Below are positions 8,162 to 17,081 of a stretch of DNA of 64,000 bases, piece by piece; position 1 is the stretch's first letter, and every line of letters begins with the position of its first letter. The DNA lies in NCBI RefSeq assembly GCF_900116645.1, contig NZ_FPBO01000020.1, positions 62,001 through 126,000 of the forward strand, read 5' to 3'. Under the pieces are notes generated by a model. The model worked only from the letters and a program-made list of their open reading frames with translations. It did not search any database and was not told the origin of the DNA. The translations under genes were made by a program, and so were the position numbers. The stretch comes from Pseudoduganella namucuonensis. GTDB taxonomy: Bacteria > Pseudomonadota > Gammaproteobacteria > Burkholderiales > Burkholderiaceae_D.

Positions 8162-10378
8162 ATGACGCAGCCAAACAATCACGTCGATACTTCCCTCGCC
8201 TTCCCCACCAGCGCAGACAACGCAGAGCTGGCGCAGCACCTGTCGCGCCGCAGTTTCCTGTACAGCCTGGGCGCACTGGCGCTGACCGCCTGCGGCGGCG
8301 GCGCGGGCGAGCTGCTGTCCTCCTCAGCCACTTCGGCGCCGCGCACGGCCGGCGCGCCCACGCCGTTCGTCCATCCCGGCCTGCTGCACACCGCGGCCGA
8401 CTTCACGCGGATGGCGGCGAAGTACACCACCAGCCCGTGGTCCGGCAGCTGGAACCTGTTGACCAGCAATTGGCACGCGCAAACCACCTATAACCCGTCG
8501 CCGCAAGCGGTGGTGTACCGTGGCGACGATGGCGTCCATGCGCAGAATTACAGCAAAATGTACAACGATGTGGCGGCGGCCTATGACTGCGCACTGCGCT
8601 GGAAAATCTCAGGCGACACGGCCTACGCCGACAAGGCCGTACAGATCATGAATGGCTGGTCGGCCGTCCTGACCGCCATCGGCGGCGATACCAACGCGCT
8701 GCTGGCGGCCGGCATCTATGGCTATGAATTCGCCAACGCGGGCGAAATCATGCGCAGCTACAGCGGCTGGGCGGCGGCCGACCAGACCAGATTCAAGAAC
8801 ATGATGACCGGCATTTTCTATCCGATCTGCACAGACTTCCTGGTCCGTCACAACAATACCGAGTGGACCCATTACTGGGCCAACTGGGACCTGTGCGCGA
8901 TCGCCTGCATCATGGCCATCGGCGTGCTGTGCGACGACGGCGCCAAGTTCGACGAAGCCGTCAATTACTTCAAGAGCGGCGGCGGCAATGGCCGCCTGTT
9001 CAAATCGGTGTATTACCTGCACCCGGGCTACCTCGGCCAGTGGCAAGAGTCGGGACGCGACCAGGGCCACGCCACGCTCGGCATCGCGCTGGGCGGCGCC
9101 ATCTGCGAAATGGCGTGGAACCAGGGCGTGGACCTGTACGGCTATGACAACAACCGCTTCCTGGCCGGCGCCGAATACGTCGCCAAGTCCAACCTGATCC
9201 AGTCCGGCACCACGTACTACACCGTGCCGTTCGTGCCGTACAACAACGTCGACAACGTCAACCATACCGTCTTTTCGACGACAGGGATAGGCAACCTGCG
9301 CCCCTGCTGGGCGCTGGTGTACAACCATTATGTCAACCGCCGGGGACTGGCGGCGCCGTATTCGAAACAGTTTACGCTGCAAATGCAGCCCGAGGGCGGC
9401 AGCGGCTATTACGACCCGAACAGCGGCGGCTACGACCAACTGGGCTATGGCACGCTGACCTGCGGACGCGACCCGATCGCCACCGGCGCCGTGCCCAGCG
9501 GCCTGACCGGCTATGTCAGCGGCGGCCCGGTGGTGCTGTCGTGGTGGGGCAGCGCCTACGCCACCAGCTACAACGTCAAGCGCGCCACGGTATCGGGCGG
9601 CCCGTACACGACCATCCAGACCGGCATTACCGACCTGCTGACCTATACCGACACCACCGCGCCGACCGGCACCTGCTATTACGTGGTGACGGCCATTACG
9701 CCGTCGGGCGAAACCGCGCCGTCGAACCAGGCCGCCGTCATCACCGGCACGCCGCTGCACACCTATCTCACCTTCGACGCCAGCAGCGGCACCACCGCCG
9801 CCGATTCCACGGGGCTGGGCCACACCGGCACCCTGGTGGGCGGCGCCAGCTGGGTCGCGGGCAAGAAAAACAACGCGGTGTCGCTGAACGGCAGCACCGG
9901 CTATGTCAGCCTGCCGGCCAATCCCTTGCTCGACGTCGGCGACTTCACCATTGCCACCTGGGTCTACTGGAACGCGTCGAGCAACTGGCAACGCATATTC
10001 GACTTCGGCGACGGCACCGGCCAGTACATGTACCTGTCGCCGCGTACCGGCTCCGGCGTGGCGCGCTTCGCCATCACCGTCAACGGCGGCAAGGGCGAAC
10101 TGGGCATCAACCACACGGCGGCGCTGGCCCTCGGACAATGGGTGCACGTGGCCGTCACGCTGTCCGGCAAGACCGGCACCCTGTACATCAATGGCGTGAG
10201 TGTCGGCAGCAATGCCAATATGTTCCACGCGCCGTTCCGGTTGGGCAACACCAGCCAGAACTGGCTGGGCCGCTCGCAGTTTTCCGCCGATCCTTACTTC
10301 AACGGGAAACTCGACGACTTCCGTATCTACCGGGGGGCGCTGAGCGCAGCTGCCATCACCACGCTGTATAACAGCTGA
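8162..10378 (+). CDS. Alginate-lyase-like Tat lipoprotein with Fn3 and LamG domains
   Basis: The start at 8162 follows GGAGACCTCCGA; an upstream in-frame ATG at 8108 has no such site. The N-terminus has a twin-arginine motif (RRSFLYSLGALALTACG) ending in a lipobox-like LTAC, so export by Tat and lipidation are likely. Residues about 50-430 resemble the alginate lyase (PF05426) alpha-toroid family, with the conserved-looking NNTEWTHYWANWDL and QESGRDQGHA blocks that supply Asn/His and Arg/His residues in such lyases. A fibronectin-III-like domain (about 440-530) and a LamG/ConA-like domain (about 535-738, NAVSLNGSTGYVSLP) follow; these usually bind glycans. It probably cleaves a uronic-acid polysaccharide outside the cell. 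It converges on a TonB-dependent receptor. Confidence 0.8.
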   Translation: MTQPNNHVDTSLAFPTSADNAELAQHLSRRSFLYSLGALALTACGGGAGELLSSSATSAPRTAGAPTPFVHPGLLHTAADFTRMAAKYTTSPWSGSWNLLTSNWHAQTTYNPSPQAVVYRGDDGVHAQNYSKMYNDVAAAYDCALRWKISGDTAYADKAVQIMNGWSAVLTAIGGDTNALLAAGIYGYEFANAGEIMRSYSGWAAADQTRFKNMMTGIFYPICTDFLVRHNNTEWTHYWANWDLCAIACIMAIGVLCDDGAKFDEAVNYFKSGGGNGRLFKSVYYLHPGYLGQWQESGRDQGHATLGIALGGAICEMAWNQGVDLYGYDNNRFLAGAEYVAKSNLIQSGTTYYTVPFVPYNNVDNVNHTVFSTTGIGNLRPCWALVYNHYVNRRGLAAPYSKQFTLQMQPEGGSGYYDPNSGGYDQLGYGTLTCGRDPIATGAVPSGLTGYVSGGPVVLSWWGSAYATSYNVKRATVSGGPYTTIQTGITDLLTYTDTTAPTGTCYYVVTAITPSGETAPSNQAAVITGTPLHTYLTFDASSGTTAADSTGLGHTGTLVGGASWVAGKKNNAVSLNGSTGYVSLPANPLLDVGDFTIATWVYWNASSNWQRIFDFGDGTGQYMYLSPRTGSGVARFAITVNGGKGELGINHTAALALGQWVHVAVTLSGKTGTLYINGVSVGSNANMFHAPFRLGNTSQNWLGRSQFSADPYFNGKLDDFRIYRGALSAAAITTLYNS

Positions 10379-10409
10379 CAATGCGCAGCTGATCCACATC
10401 CGAGCAATT

Positions 10410-10438
10410 GGCCGGCGTGCTGCTCGAACACGCCGGCC
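10410..10438. terminator. 10-bp stem hairpin between convergent genes
   Basis: GGCCGGCGTG and CACGCCGGCC form a perfect 10-bp stem around a 9-nt loop, 31 bp after the lyase stop. It lacks a T tract on either side, so it may be a weak or factor-assisted terminator, or simply an mRNA 3' stabiliser. Confidence 0.45.
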
Positions 10439-10484
10439 GCACCCCGTTGCGCAAGGTGAGGGGAGTTCCAAGTGCGGCCGGGAT

Positions 10485-13250
10485 TTAGAAAGCCACCCTC
10501 AAGCCCACGCTCACCCTGCGTCCCACATCCTCCAAGGTCAGGAACTGGCTCTCGTTCTTGGCATATTCATGCATTCTCGAATTGCTCAAGTTGATCGCGT
10601 CCGCGTAGATGGCCAGCGTAGGCGTCAGGTTGTAGCGCAGGCTGGCGTCGGTCTGTCCGTAGGCGGCGCGGTTGCGGGGCTGGGTGCTGCCGCCGCCGCA
10701 GTCGACCGAGAAGCGGTTGCGCCAGTTGTAGCTCACCCGGGCCTGGAATTGGCCATTCTCGTAAAAGACCGAGCCGTTGTACGATTGCGGCGACAAGCCC
10801 GGATATCCGCATGCCGGCACCCCGCCCGCGCGGTTCGCGCTCGCGTCCACATAGGTGTAATTGGCGGCCACGCCAAAGCCCTGCAGCAAGGGAATCGCGT
10901 TGTCGAAGGCGTATTGGGCGGCGATTTCCACGCCCTTGATCTTCCCTTTTTGACCATTGCGCACGCGGGTGTCGTGAACGATCTCGTCGAATTGCGGGAT
11001 CTTCATGTCCACCAGCTGCGTTTCAAGGAAGTTGGACACGTTCTTCAGGAAGAAGGCGGTGCTGACATAATTAGTCTTGGACAGATACCATTCGTACGAG
11101 ACGTCGAAGTTCTTCGACTCCATCGGCTTCAGGTAGGGATTGCCGCCACCGGTCTGCACGTCGCCGAATCGGCCGCCGTACCAGTTGTCCACGCCCATTT
11201 GGCTCAGCGTGGGACGCGTCTCGGTTTTGGAGGCCGCGAAGCGCAAAATCATCTCGTCCGTCAGGTCGAATTTCAAATTGGCGGACGGCAGCACGCTGTT
11301 ATAGCTGTTGCTTACCGTGGTCACGGTGGTCGGGCCCCAGTTTTGAATGAACGTCGTGTCGTTCGGGCTCTTCACCGCCGACAGCAGGCTGCGGCTGATG
11401 CCGGTGGAAGTGGAATCCACCCGCACCATGCGCACGCCCGCGTTCGCGGACCATCCCGCGCCTTCCCATTTGCTGTCCAGGAAGATGCTCGACACTTTCT
11501 CTTTCACGCCCCACATCGACGGCTTGGTGTAATCGATGGCCATGGGGCCGTTCGGGAACCTGGTCAGGTCCGAATAGGTCGCAGGATCATTCGATTGGCT
11601 CAGCAAGGAGGGCTGATTCAGGTAGTTCATGTAGGCGACCGGATCAAAGCTGAGATAGGCCGGTGGCACTTTTGCGCCGCCCATGAAACTGTCCATCGGC
11701 GTGACCGTGAACAGCGATGACGGCAAGGCGACGTGGTAGCCGCTGTAGGCGTTCCAGGCGTCGTTGCCCCACCGCGTCCGTTCAACGTTGCGCTGCGAGT
11801 AGGCCACGCCGGAATCGATGCCCTTGAAATAACCCATCTCGTGATTCCACGACAAATGCAAACGTCCCTCCTGCAGCTCGTCGAGATTTCGGACGTCGCC
11901 GCTGGAGATCGCGTGGGCGCGCACCGCGTTGGGATCGGCGATGCCGTCGCCGAAAGTCAGGCTGGGCGTGCCGTCAAAGGTCAGCACGTCGCCGTTCTTC
12001 GGCACCATGCCGGCGACCACCCACATGTCGGGCGACTTGGACGTGGAGCGCGAGCTGGATATATCGCCTTCCAGTTTCCAATCCTGCGCCAGCTTCCATT
12101 TCGAGTTCAGGCCGAAGGCCTGCGTGACCGACAGCCGGTCGCCGCCCTTGACGATCATGTCGTTCGAATTGGCCTCGCCCAGCAGTTTGCCGGCGCCCGC
12201 GATCGCGGGGTTGTTCGCGTAGAAGATCGAGCCGGGACGCAGGAAACTGGTGATCTGGTCCTGGGCGTTGTATTTCACGCCCAGCTGGACAGGGTTGTTC
12301 CAGTCGCTGAAGGCGATCACCGCGTTGCGCTGGTCGAGGCGCGAATACAAGGCGTCGGCGGTCATTTTCCAGTCGGGCGACGGATTGTATTGGACCGTGA
12401 CGTTGCCGACCAGCCGCTTGCGTCGTTCATTTTCCTGCTGATAACCGAAGCTCTGCGGGATATACAGTTTTTTCGTCGTCACATTGGCCATCGTTAACCC
12501 CTTGGAGTTAAGATCGCCGTCGATCATGGACACGTCCCGGTAATTCCACGCATCCGTGATGGCTTTGTTTTGCTTGGAGGCGCGGTCGGTGTACGAGGCC
12601 GACGCGGTCACGCCAAAGGTCCGTTCCTGGTTGGCGAAGGAATACATGCCGCTGGCGCTGGGCGTATTCTTTTTGGAATTGGAATCGTACGAGTCCGAGA
12701 CGTTGAAGACCGAGGAATGTCCCACTTTTCCGGACAATGGCCGCGCGGTCTGGATGTCCACGGTCGATCCAATGCCGCCTTCCGGCAGGAAGGGCTGGGA
12801 GGTCTTGTAGACCAGGGCTTTCGAAATCAGGTCGGAGGACAGCAGGTCGAAGGAAAACTCCCGGCCGCCGGTGTCGCTGGTCAGGGTGCGGCCGTTGACC
12901 AGGACATTGTTGAACTCGGGCCCCAAGCCGCGGACGGAAATATAGCGCCCTTCGCCGTTGTTGCGCTGGATTTGCACGCCCGTGACACGCTGCAGGGATT
13001 CGGCGACATTTGTGTCCGGAAACTTACCGGCGTCCTCGGCCGACACCGCGTCCACCACGCCGTCCTGGATGCGCTTGGTCGTCAGGGAGGAGCTGAGCGA
13101 TGCGCGGATACCGCTGACGACCACTTTCGCGGATGGATCGACGGTGACCGGATCATCGGCGGCTTGCGCGGAGGCGCAAAGCGACATCATTATTTCGGCG
13201 ATAAGGGCCGCCATGATGGTTTTACGTATGGTGGTGTGGTGCGTTGTCAT
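10485..13250 (-). CDS. TonB-dependent outer-membrane receptor (carbohydrate type)
   Basis: This 921-residue protein starts after a GGAGG site 6 bp upstream. It has a signal peptide ending near ASAQA (about residue 31) and a plug domain (about 45-170) with the block DAVSAEDAGKFPDTNVAESL and a VTGVQIQR motif. The rest is a long beta-barrel ending in RVSVGLRVAF with the C-terminal aromatic needed for outer-membrane assembly. The plug motifs are those of the Xanthomonas/Caulobacter-type receptors (TIGR01782) often dedicated to oligosaccharides. It would import glycan fragments in a TonB/ExbB/ExbD-dependent way; those genes are not in the window. Its position facing the lyase-like gene suggests that it takes up the lyase products. 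Confidence 0.9.
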   Translation of the reverse strand: MTTHHTTIRKTIMAALIAEIMMSLCASAQAADDPVTVDPSAKVVVSGIRASLSSSLTTKRIQDGVVDAVSAEDAGKFPDTNVAESLQRVTGVQIQRNNGEGRYISVRGLGPEFNNVLVNGRTLTSDTGGREFSFDLLSSDLISKALVYKTSQPFLPEGGIGSTVDIQTARPLSGKVGHSSVFNVSDSYDSNSKKNTPSASGMYSFANQERTFGVTASASYTDRASKQNKAITDAWNYRDVSMIDGDLNSKGLTMANVTTKKLYIPQSFGYQQENERRKRLVGNVTVQYNPSPDWKMTADALYSRLDQRNAVIAFSDWNNPVQLGVKYNAQDQITSFLRPGSIFYANNPAIAGAGKLLGEANSNDMIVKGGDRLSVTQAFGLNSKWKLAQDWKLEGDISSSRSTSKSPDMWVVAGMVPKNGDVLTFDGTPSLTFGDGIADPNAVRAHAISSGDVRNLDELQEGRLHLSWNHEMGYFKGIDSGVAYSQRNVERTRWGNDAWNAYSGYHVALPSSLFTVTPMDSFMGGAKVPPAYLSFDPVAYMNYLNQPSLLSQSNDPATYSDLTRFPNGPMAIDYTKPSMWGVKEKVSSIFLDSKWEGAGWSANAGVRMVRVDSTSTGISRSLLSAVKSPNDTTFIQNWGPTTVTTVSNSYNSVLPSANLKFDLTDEMILRFAASKTETRPTLSQMGVDNWYGGRFGDVQTGGGNPYLKPMESKNFDVSYEWYLSKTNYVSTAFFLKNVSNFLETQLVDMKIPQFDEIVHDTRVRNGQKGKIKGVEIAAQYAFDNAIPLLQGFGVAANYTYVDASANRAGGVPACGYPGLSPQSYNGSVFYENGQFQARVSYNWRNRFSVDCGGGSTQPRNRAAYGQTDASLRYNLTPTLAIYADAINLSNSRMHEYAKNESQFLTLEDVGRRVSVGLRVAF

Positions 13251-13453
13251 TGAGCCTCCAGTGTCCTCGTTATAAAAATTATGTGCCTACGAGGTGGATA
13301 TTACGCCCATGACAACTATGCCAATCTATTACTTATTTACAAAAAGACATTCCAAAAACATATATGTCGCACGTTACCATAGACAATTTCCGGCTTGAAA
13401 TCCCGCTTTCGCGCGCTGAAGCAGGCGCACGGACGTCCCTGCACGCGATTCGG

Positions 13454-13479
13454 GAATGGATGATAATCATCATCCATTC
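13454..13479. promoter_or_regulatory. 11-bp perfect inverted repeat upstream of GST gene
   Basis: GAATGGATGAT and ATCATCCATTC are separated by AATC. An in-frame ATG at 13456 falls inside the left arm, which argues that translation begins further on (13483 or 13498). The dyad sits where a repressor or activator of the GST gene would bind, and the divergent TonB receptor gene starts about 200 bp away. Confidence 0.5.
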
Positions 13480-13482
13480 ATC

Positions 13483-14202
13483 ATGACGAGCCATCCCATG
13501 ACCGCCCTGACCGACTTCCCCATCACCGCCAAGTGGCCTGCCCGGCACCCCGAGCGCCTGCAGCTCTATTCGCTGCCCACGCCGAACGGCGTCAAGGTCT
13601 CCATCATGCTGGAGGAGACCGGTTTGCCCTACGAGCCGCACCTGGTCAGTTTCGATACCAACGACCAGCTGTCGCCGGCCTTCCTGTCGCTGAACCCGAA
13701 CAACAAGATCCCCGCCATCGTCGATCCCGACGGTCCCGGCGGCGAACCGCTGGGCCTGTTTGAGTCCGGCGCCATCCTGCTGTACCTGGCTGAGAAGACC
13801 GGGCAGCTGATCCCCCAGGACGCGGCGGGACGCTACGAAACGATCCAGTGGCTGATGTTCCAGATGGGCGGCGTCGGGCCGATGTTCGGCCAGGTCGGCT
13901 TCTTCCACAAGTTCGCCGGCAAGGAATACGAGGACAAGCGTCCGCGCGACCGCTACATCGAGGAATCGAAGCGCCTGCTGAACGTGATCGAGCAGCGCCT
14001 GGAGGGCCGCGACTGGATCATGGGCGACCAGTACACGATCGCCGACATCGCCGTCTTCCCCTGGGTGCGCAACCTGATCGGTTTCTACGGCGCGGGCGAG
14101 CTGGTGGAAATCCAGCGCTTCCCGAACGTGCGGCGGGTGCTGGAGGCGTTCATCGCCCGCCCGGCGGTGGCGCGCGGCCTGGCCATCCCGGCGCGCGGCT
14201 GA
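13483..14202 (+). CDS. Glutathione S-transferase family protein (YghU/YfcG-like)
   Basis: The product is about 239 residues. The N-terminal thioredoxin-like domain contains LYSLPTPNGVKVSIMLEETG, a pattern typical of the Nu-class GSTs YfcG and YghU, which work as disulfide reductases with glutathione. The NNKIPAIVD (cis-Pro) and FESGAILLYLAEKTG motifs follow. The C-terminal helical domain carries the DQYTIADIAVFPWVR block with the conserved N-capping/Asp motif. A cytosolic role in thiol redox or detoxification is expected. The start is either 13483 or 13498; neither has a strong ribosome site. It converges with the YjgR-like gene, leaving 15 bp. Confidence 0.85.
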   Translation: MTSHPMTALTDFPITAKWPARHPERLQLYSLPTPNGVKVSIMLEETGLPYEPHLVSFDTNDQLSPAFLSLNPNNKIPAIVDPDGPGGEPLGLFESGAILLYLAEKTGQLIPQDAAGRYETIQWLMFQMGGVGPMFGQVGFFHKFAGKEYEDKRPRDRYIEESKRLLNVIEQRLEGRDWIMGDQYTIADIAVFPWVRNLIGFYGAGELVEIQRFPNVRRVLEAFIARPAVARGLAIPARG

Positions 14203-14217
14203 GGCGCCCTTCCCCGC

Positions 14218-15756
14218 CTAGCGTTTCTTCAATATCGATCCCAGCACGCCCCGGATGATCTCGCGGCCGACCTGGGAGCCGATGCTGCGGGCCGCCGATT
14301 TCACCATGGCCTGCACCGCCGTGTCGCGCTTGCCGGTCTTGCCGAACAGGCCGCCCAGCACGTCGCCGAAGATCGAACCGTCCCCGCCGCCGGCGTCGTC
14401 GTCCTGCCGCGGCGCGGGCGCGTGGCGGCCGGCCGGCGTGACGGGGCTGTCCTCGACCGGACGCGAAGTCGCCACCACCCGGCTGTTCAGCTTTTCGTAG
14501 GCCGACTCGCGGTCCACCGCCTTTTCGTAGATGCCGGCCACGACCGAGCCGGCGATGGCGGCCTGGCGCTCGCCGGCGTCGATGGGGCCGAGCTGGCTGC
14601 CCGGCGGCAGGATGAAGGCGCGCTGCACCACCCGCGGCGTGCCCTTCTCGTCCAGGAAGGACACCAGCGCCTCGCCCACGCCCAGCTCCGTGATCACCTG
14701 CGCCACGTCGAGCGCGGGATTGGGGCGGAAGGTCTCGGCGGCGGCCTTCACCGCCTTCTGGTCGCGCGGCGTATAGGCGCGCAGCGCGTGCTGCACGCGG
14801 TTGCCGAGCTGGCCCAGCACCGAGTCCGGGATGTCGAGCGGGTTCTGCGTTACGAAGAACACGCCCACGCCCTTGGAGCGGATCAGCCGCACCACCTGTT
14901 CGATCTTTTGCAGCAGCGCCTTCGGCGCCTCGTCGAACAGCAGGTGCGCCTCGTCGAAGAAGAACACCAGCTTGGGCTTGTCCACGTCGCCCACCTCGGG
15001 CAGGTTTTCGAACAGCTCGGACAGCAACCACAGCAGGAACACCGCGTACAGGCGCGGCGAGTTCATCAGCTTGTCGGCGCTGAGGATGTTGACCACGCCC
15101 TGGCCGCGCGCGTCCGTTTGCAGCAGGTCGTCGATGTTCAGCATGGGCTCGCCGAAGAAGCTGTCGCCGCCCTGCTCCTCGATGGCGATCAGGCCGCGCT
15201 GGATGGCGCCGATGCTGGCGGCGCTGATGTTGCCGTAGCTGGTCTTGTAGTCGGCGGCGTTGTCGCCCACGTGCTGCAGCATGGCGCGCAAGTCCTTGGT
15301 GTCGAGCAGCAGCATGCCGTTGTCGTCGGCGATGCGGAACACCAGTTGCAGCACGCCCTCCTGCGTGTCGTTCAGGTTCAGCATGCGCGCCAGCAGCAGC
15401 GGGCCGAGGTCGGACACGGTGGCGCGCACCGGGTGTCCCTGCTGGCCGAACACGTCCCAGAAAGTGACCGGGCAGCCGGCCCACTGCGGCGCCTCCAGCT
15501 TGAGCGACTCCAGCCGCTTGCCCATCTTTTCGCTCAGCGCGCCGGCCTTGGCGATGCCGGACAGGTCGCCCTTGACGTCGGCCATGAACACCGGCACGCC
15601 GATCCCGGACAGCGATTGCGCGATCCGTTGCAGCGTGACCGTCTTGCCGGTGCCGGTGGCGCCCGTGATGCAGCCATGGCGATTCACCAGGTTGGACAGC
15701 ATGTCCAGCGTGAGCTGGTCGTTCTTGGCGATGGGAAGGGAGCTCGGCATGATCAT
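14218..15756 (-). CDS. yjgR: HerA/YjgR-type ATPase (DUF853)
   Basis: This 512-residue protein has Walker A GATGTGKT near residue 33-40 and Walker B KLVFFFDEAHLLF near 262-274, followed by a sensor block (VVRLIRSKGVGVFFVTQNP). This layout and the N-terminal LPIAKN...LDMLSNLVNRHG match the DUF853/YjgR family related to the HerA-FtsK ATPases. The physiological role of YjgR is not settled. The C-terminus ends in a Gly/Asp-rich linker and a segment with SIFGDVLGGLFGKTGKRDTA. It stands alone. ATGs at 15756 and 15750 are both possible starts; CTCCGAG lies just upstream. Confidence 0.85.
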   Translation of the reverse strand: MIMPSSLPIAKNDQLTLDMLSNLVNRHGCITGATGTGKTVTLQRIAQSLSGIGVPVFMADVKGDLSGIAKAGALSEKMGKRLESLKLEAPQWAGCPVTFWDVFGQQGHPVRATVSDLGPLLLARMLNLNDTQEGVLQLVFRIADDNGMLLLDTKDLRAMLQHVGDNAADYKTSYGNISAASIGAIQRGLIAIEEQGGDSFFGEPMLNIDDLLQTDARGQGVVNILSADKLMNSPRLYAVFLLWLLSELFENLPEVGDVDKPKLVFFFDEAHLLFDEAPKALLQKIEQVVRLIRSKGVGVFFVTQNPLDIPDSVLGQLGNRVQHALRAYTPRDQKAVKAAAETFRPNPALDVAQVITELGVGEALVSFLDEKGTPRVVQRAFILPPGSQLGPIDAGERQAAIAGSVVAGIYEKAVDRESAYEKLNSRVVATSRPVEDSPVTPAGRHAPAPRQDDDAGGGDGSIFGDVLGGLFGKTGKRDTAVQAMVKSAARSIGSQVGREIIRGVLGSILKKR

Positions 15757-15919
15757 TCACTCGGAGAAATGATGAAGAATCGATCATACCCCAGTTGCGG
15801 CGGCGGGTTTTATGGAGTTCCGCTGTTACCTGTCCACCACAAATCGCCAACCGCACTTGTCTACATGCTATGATTCCAGAAGCAAATAATTGCCGATGAA
15901 TAAGGTTTGGAAATAGGAA

Positions 15920-17080
15920 ATGAGCGAACAGAGATGCTCCTGCTGCGCGCGCCCGTTGCGGCGCAAGCTGGTGCTGGGAACGGCCGCGGCCTTGGGTGGC
16001 GGTCTGGCCGCCGGTCTCGCGCGGGCCCAAAATGACCTGTTGAGTCCATTCGCACCCGTCAAACCGAAACCGTCCGCGGCGGGTTCGCCCATCGCCGCCA
16101 GCCCCGCCGGCCAAGCCCCGGCCGGATCGAGCGCGCCGCCGTCCCGCGGCGGCGTCTCCTTTCCCATCTCCGAACCACGCAACATGGCCGAGCAGACCGT
16201 GTCCGCCATCGCCAGCCTGTGCCGCAGGGCCACGGAATTGGCCGCCCAGCTGGACAAGCTCAAGGCGGAAATCGCGGCGCTGCGCGGCAAGCGCGCCGAG
16301 CTGATCGCCTTCATGGAAGCGGAAATGGAGGACTACCGCAACGGCCTGTTCTGCAGCGGCTGCAACCGCACCAAGCGCGACATCCTGTCCAAGGGCGACA
16401 CCTTCCCCCATCCGGGCCAGAAGATCATCGCCCCCACGCCGGAACAGATCGCCCGCAAGGAGGCCGAGCTGCAGCGCCCCATCGACCAGGCGACGGCGGA
16501 CTTGAACAAGCACGGCAAGGATGTGGACGCGATCGACGCTATCAAGCGCGACGCCCAGGACCAGGTCGGCTACGGCGTGCTGCTGTGGGAGGCCAGCGTG
16601 GGCTACGAGCGCGTGCTGATCCTGCGCGACACCAAGAAGCGGCTGGACAAGCTGCTAGCCGAGCAGCAGCAGATCCAGAAGACGCTGGACGAGCTGCGCA
16701 GCAAGGAATTCGCCACCAAACAGGCCGGCGAGCTGCGCCTGCTGGAGGAGGAGCGCCGCATGTGGCTGGACGTGCAGCGCAAGCGCGCCCAGGCGATGCA
16801 GCAGGAGCGCGCCAATCTGCAGCAGGAATCGGCCGCCGCGGACCGCGTGCGGGTGGACGAGCAGATGCGCCTGGTGGAGGTGGTGGGCAACAGCAAGGTC
16901 GGCCTCTACGTCGCCCCCAACCTGAGCGGCCGCAGCCCGACGCTGGACGCGCAATCGCTGGGCGTGCGCTTCCGCCTGGGCAAGCTGCTGGCGCGCAGCG
17001 AGGTCCGCACCGGCGTCGTGCATGACATTCTTCCCTCGGTGGAGCGCTTCGTGCTCACCTACAAGCAAAACGGCATCTAG
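15920..17080 (+). CDS. Exported coiled-coil protein with CxxC motif, unknown
   Basis: This 386-residue protein is not a family I recognise. The N-terminus has Cys-rich CSCC, then a twin-arginine-like RRKLVLGTAAALGG signal ending near ARAQ, so Tat export is possible. After a Pro/Ala/Ser linker (about 38-75) come long heptad-rich helices (about 90-135 and 175-310). They are interrupted by LFCSGCNRTKRD and TFPHPGQKI (about 145-170), a CxxC plus His/Pro block that could bind metal or redox partners. A beta-rich C-terminus (about 315-386) ends the protein. The next gene starts 1 nt after its stop, so the two are almost certainly an operon. Possible roles include envelope assembly; this is a guess. 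Confidence 0.7.
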   Translation: MSEQRCSCCARPLRRKLVLGTAAALGGGLAAGLARAQNDLLSPFAPVKPKPSAAGSPIAASPAGQAPAGSSAPPSRGGVSFPISEPRNMAEQTVSAIASLCRRATELAAQLDKLKAEIAALRGKRAELIAFMEAEMEDYRNGLFCSGCNRTKRDILSKGDTFPHPGQKIIAPTPEQIARKEAELQRPIDQATADLNKHGKDVDAIDAIKRDAQDQVGYGVLLWEASVGYERVLILRDTKKRLDKLLAEQQQIQKTLDELRSKEFATKQAGELRLLEEERRMWLDVQRKRAQAMQQERANLQQESAAADRVRVDEQMRLVEVVGNSKVGLYVAPNLSGRSPTLDAQSLGVRFRLGKLLARSEVRTGVVHDILPSVERFVLTYKQNGI

Positions 17081-17081
17081 C

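Noticed and set aside
10410..10438. Hairpin considered as part of the GGGGTCTGACCCC repeat family
   Set aside because: The stem sequence GGCCGGCGTG shares no core with the family and has no inner palindrome.
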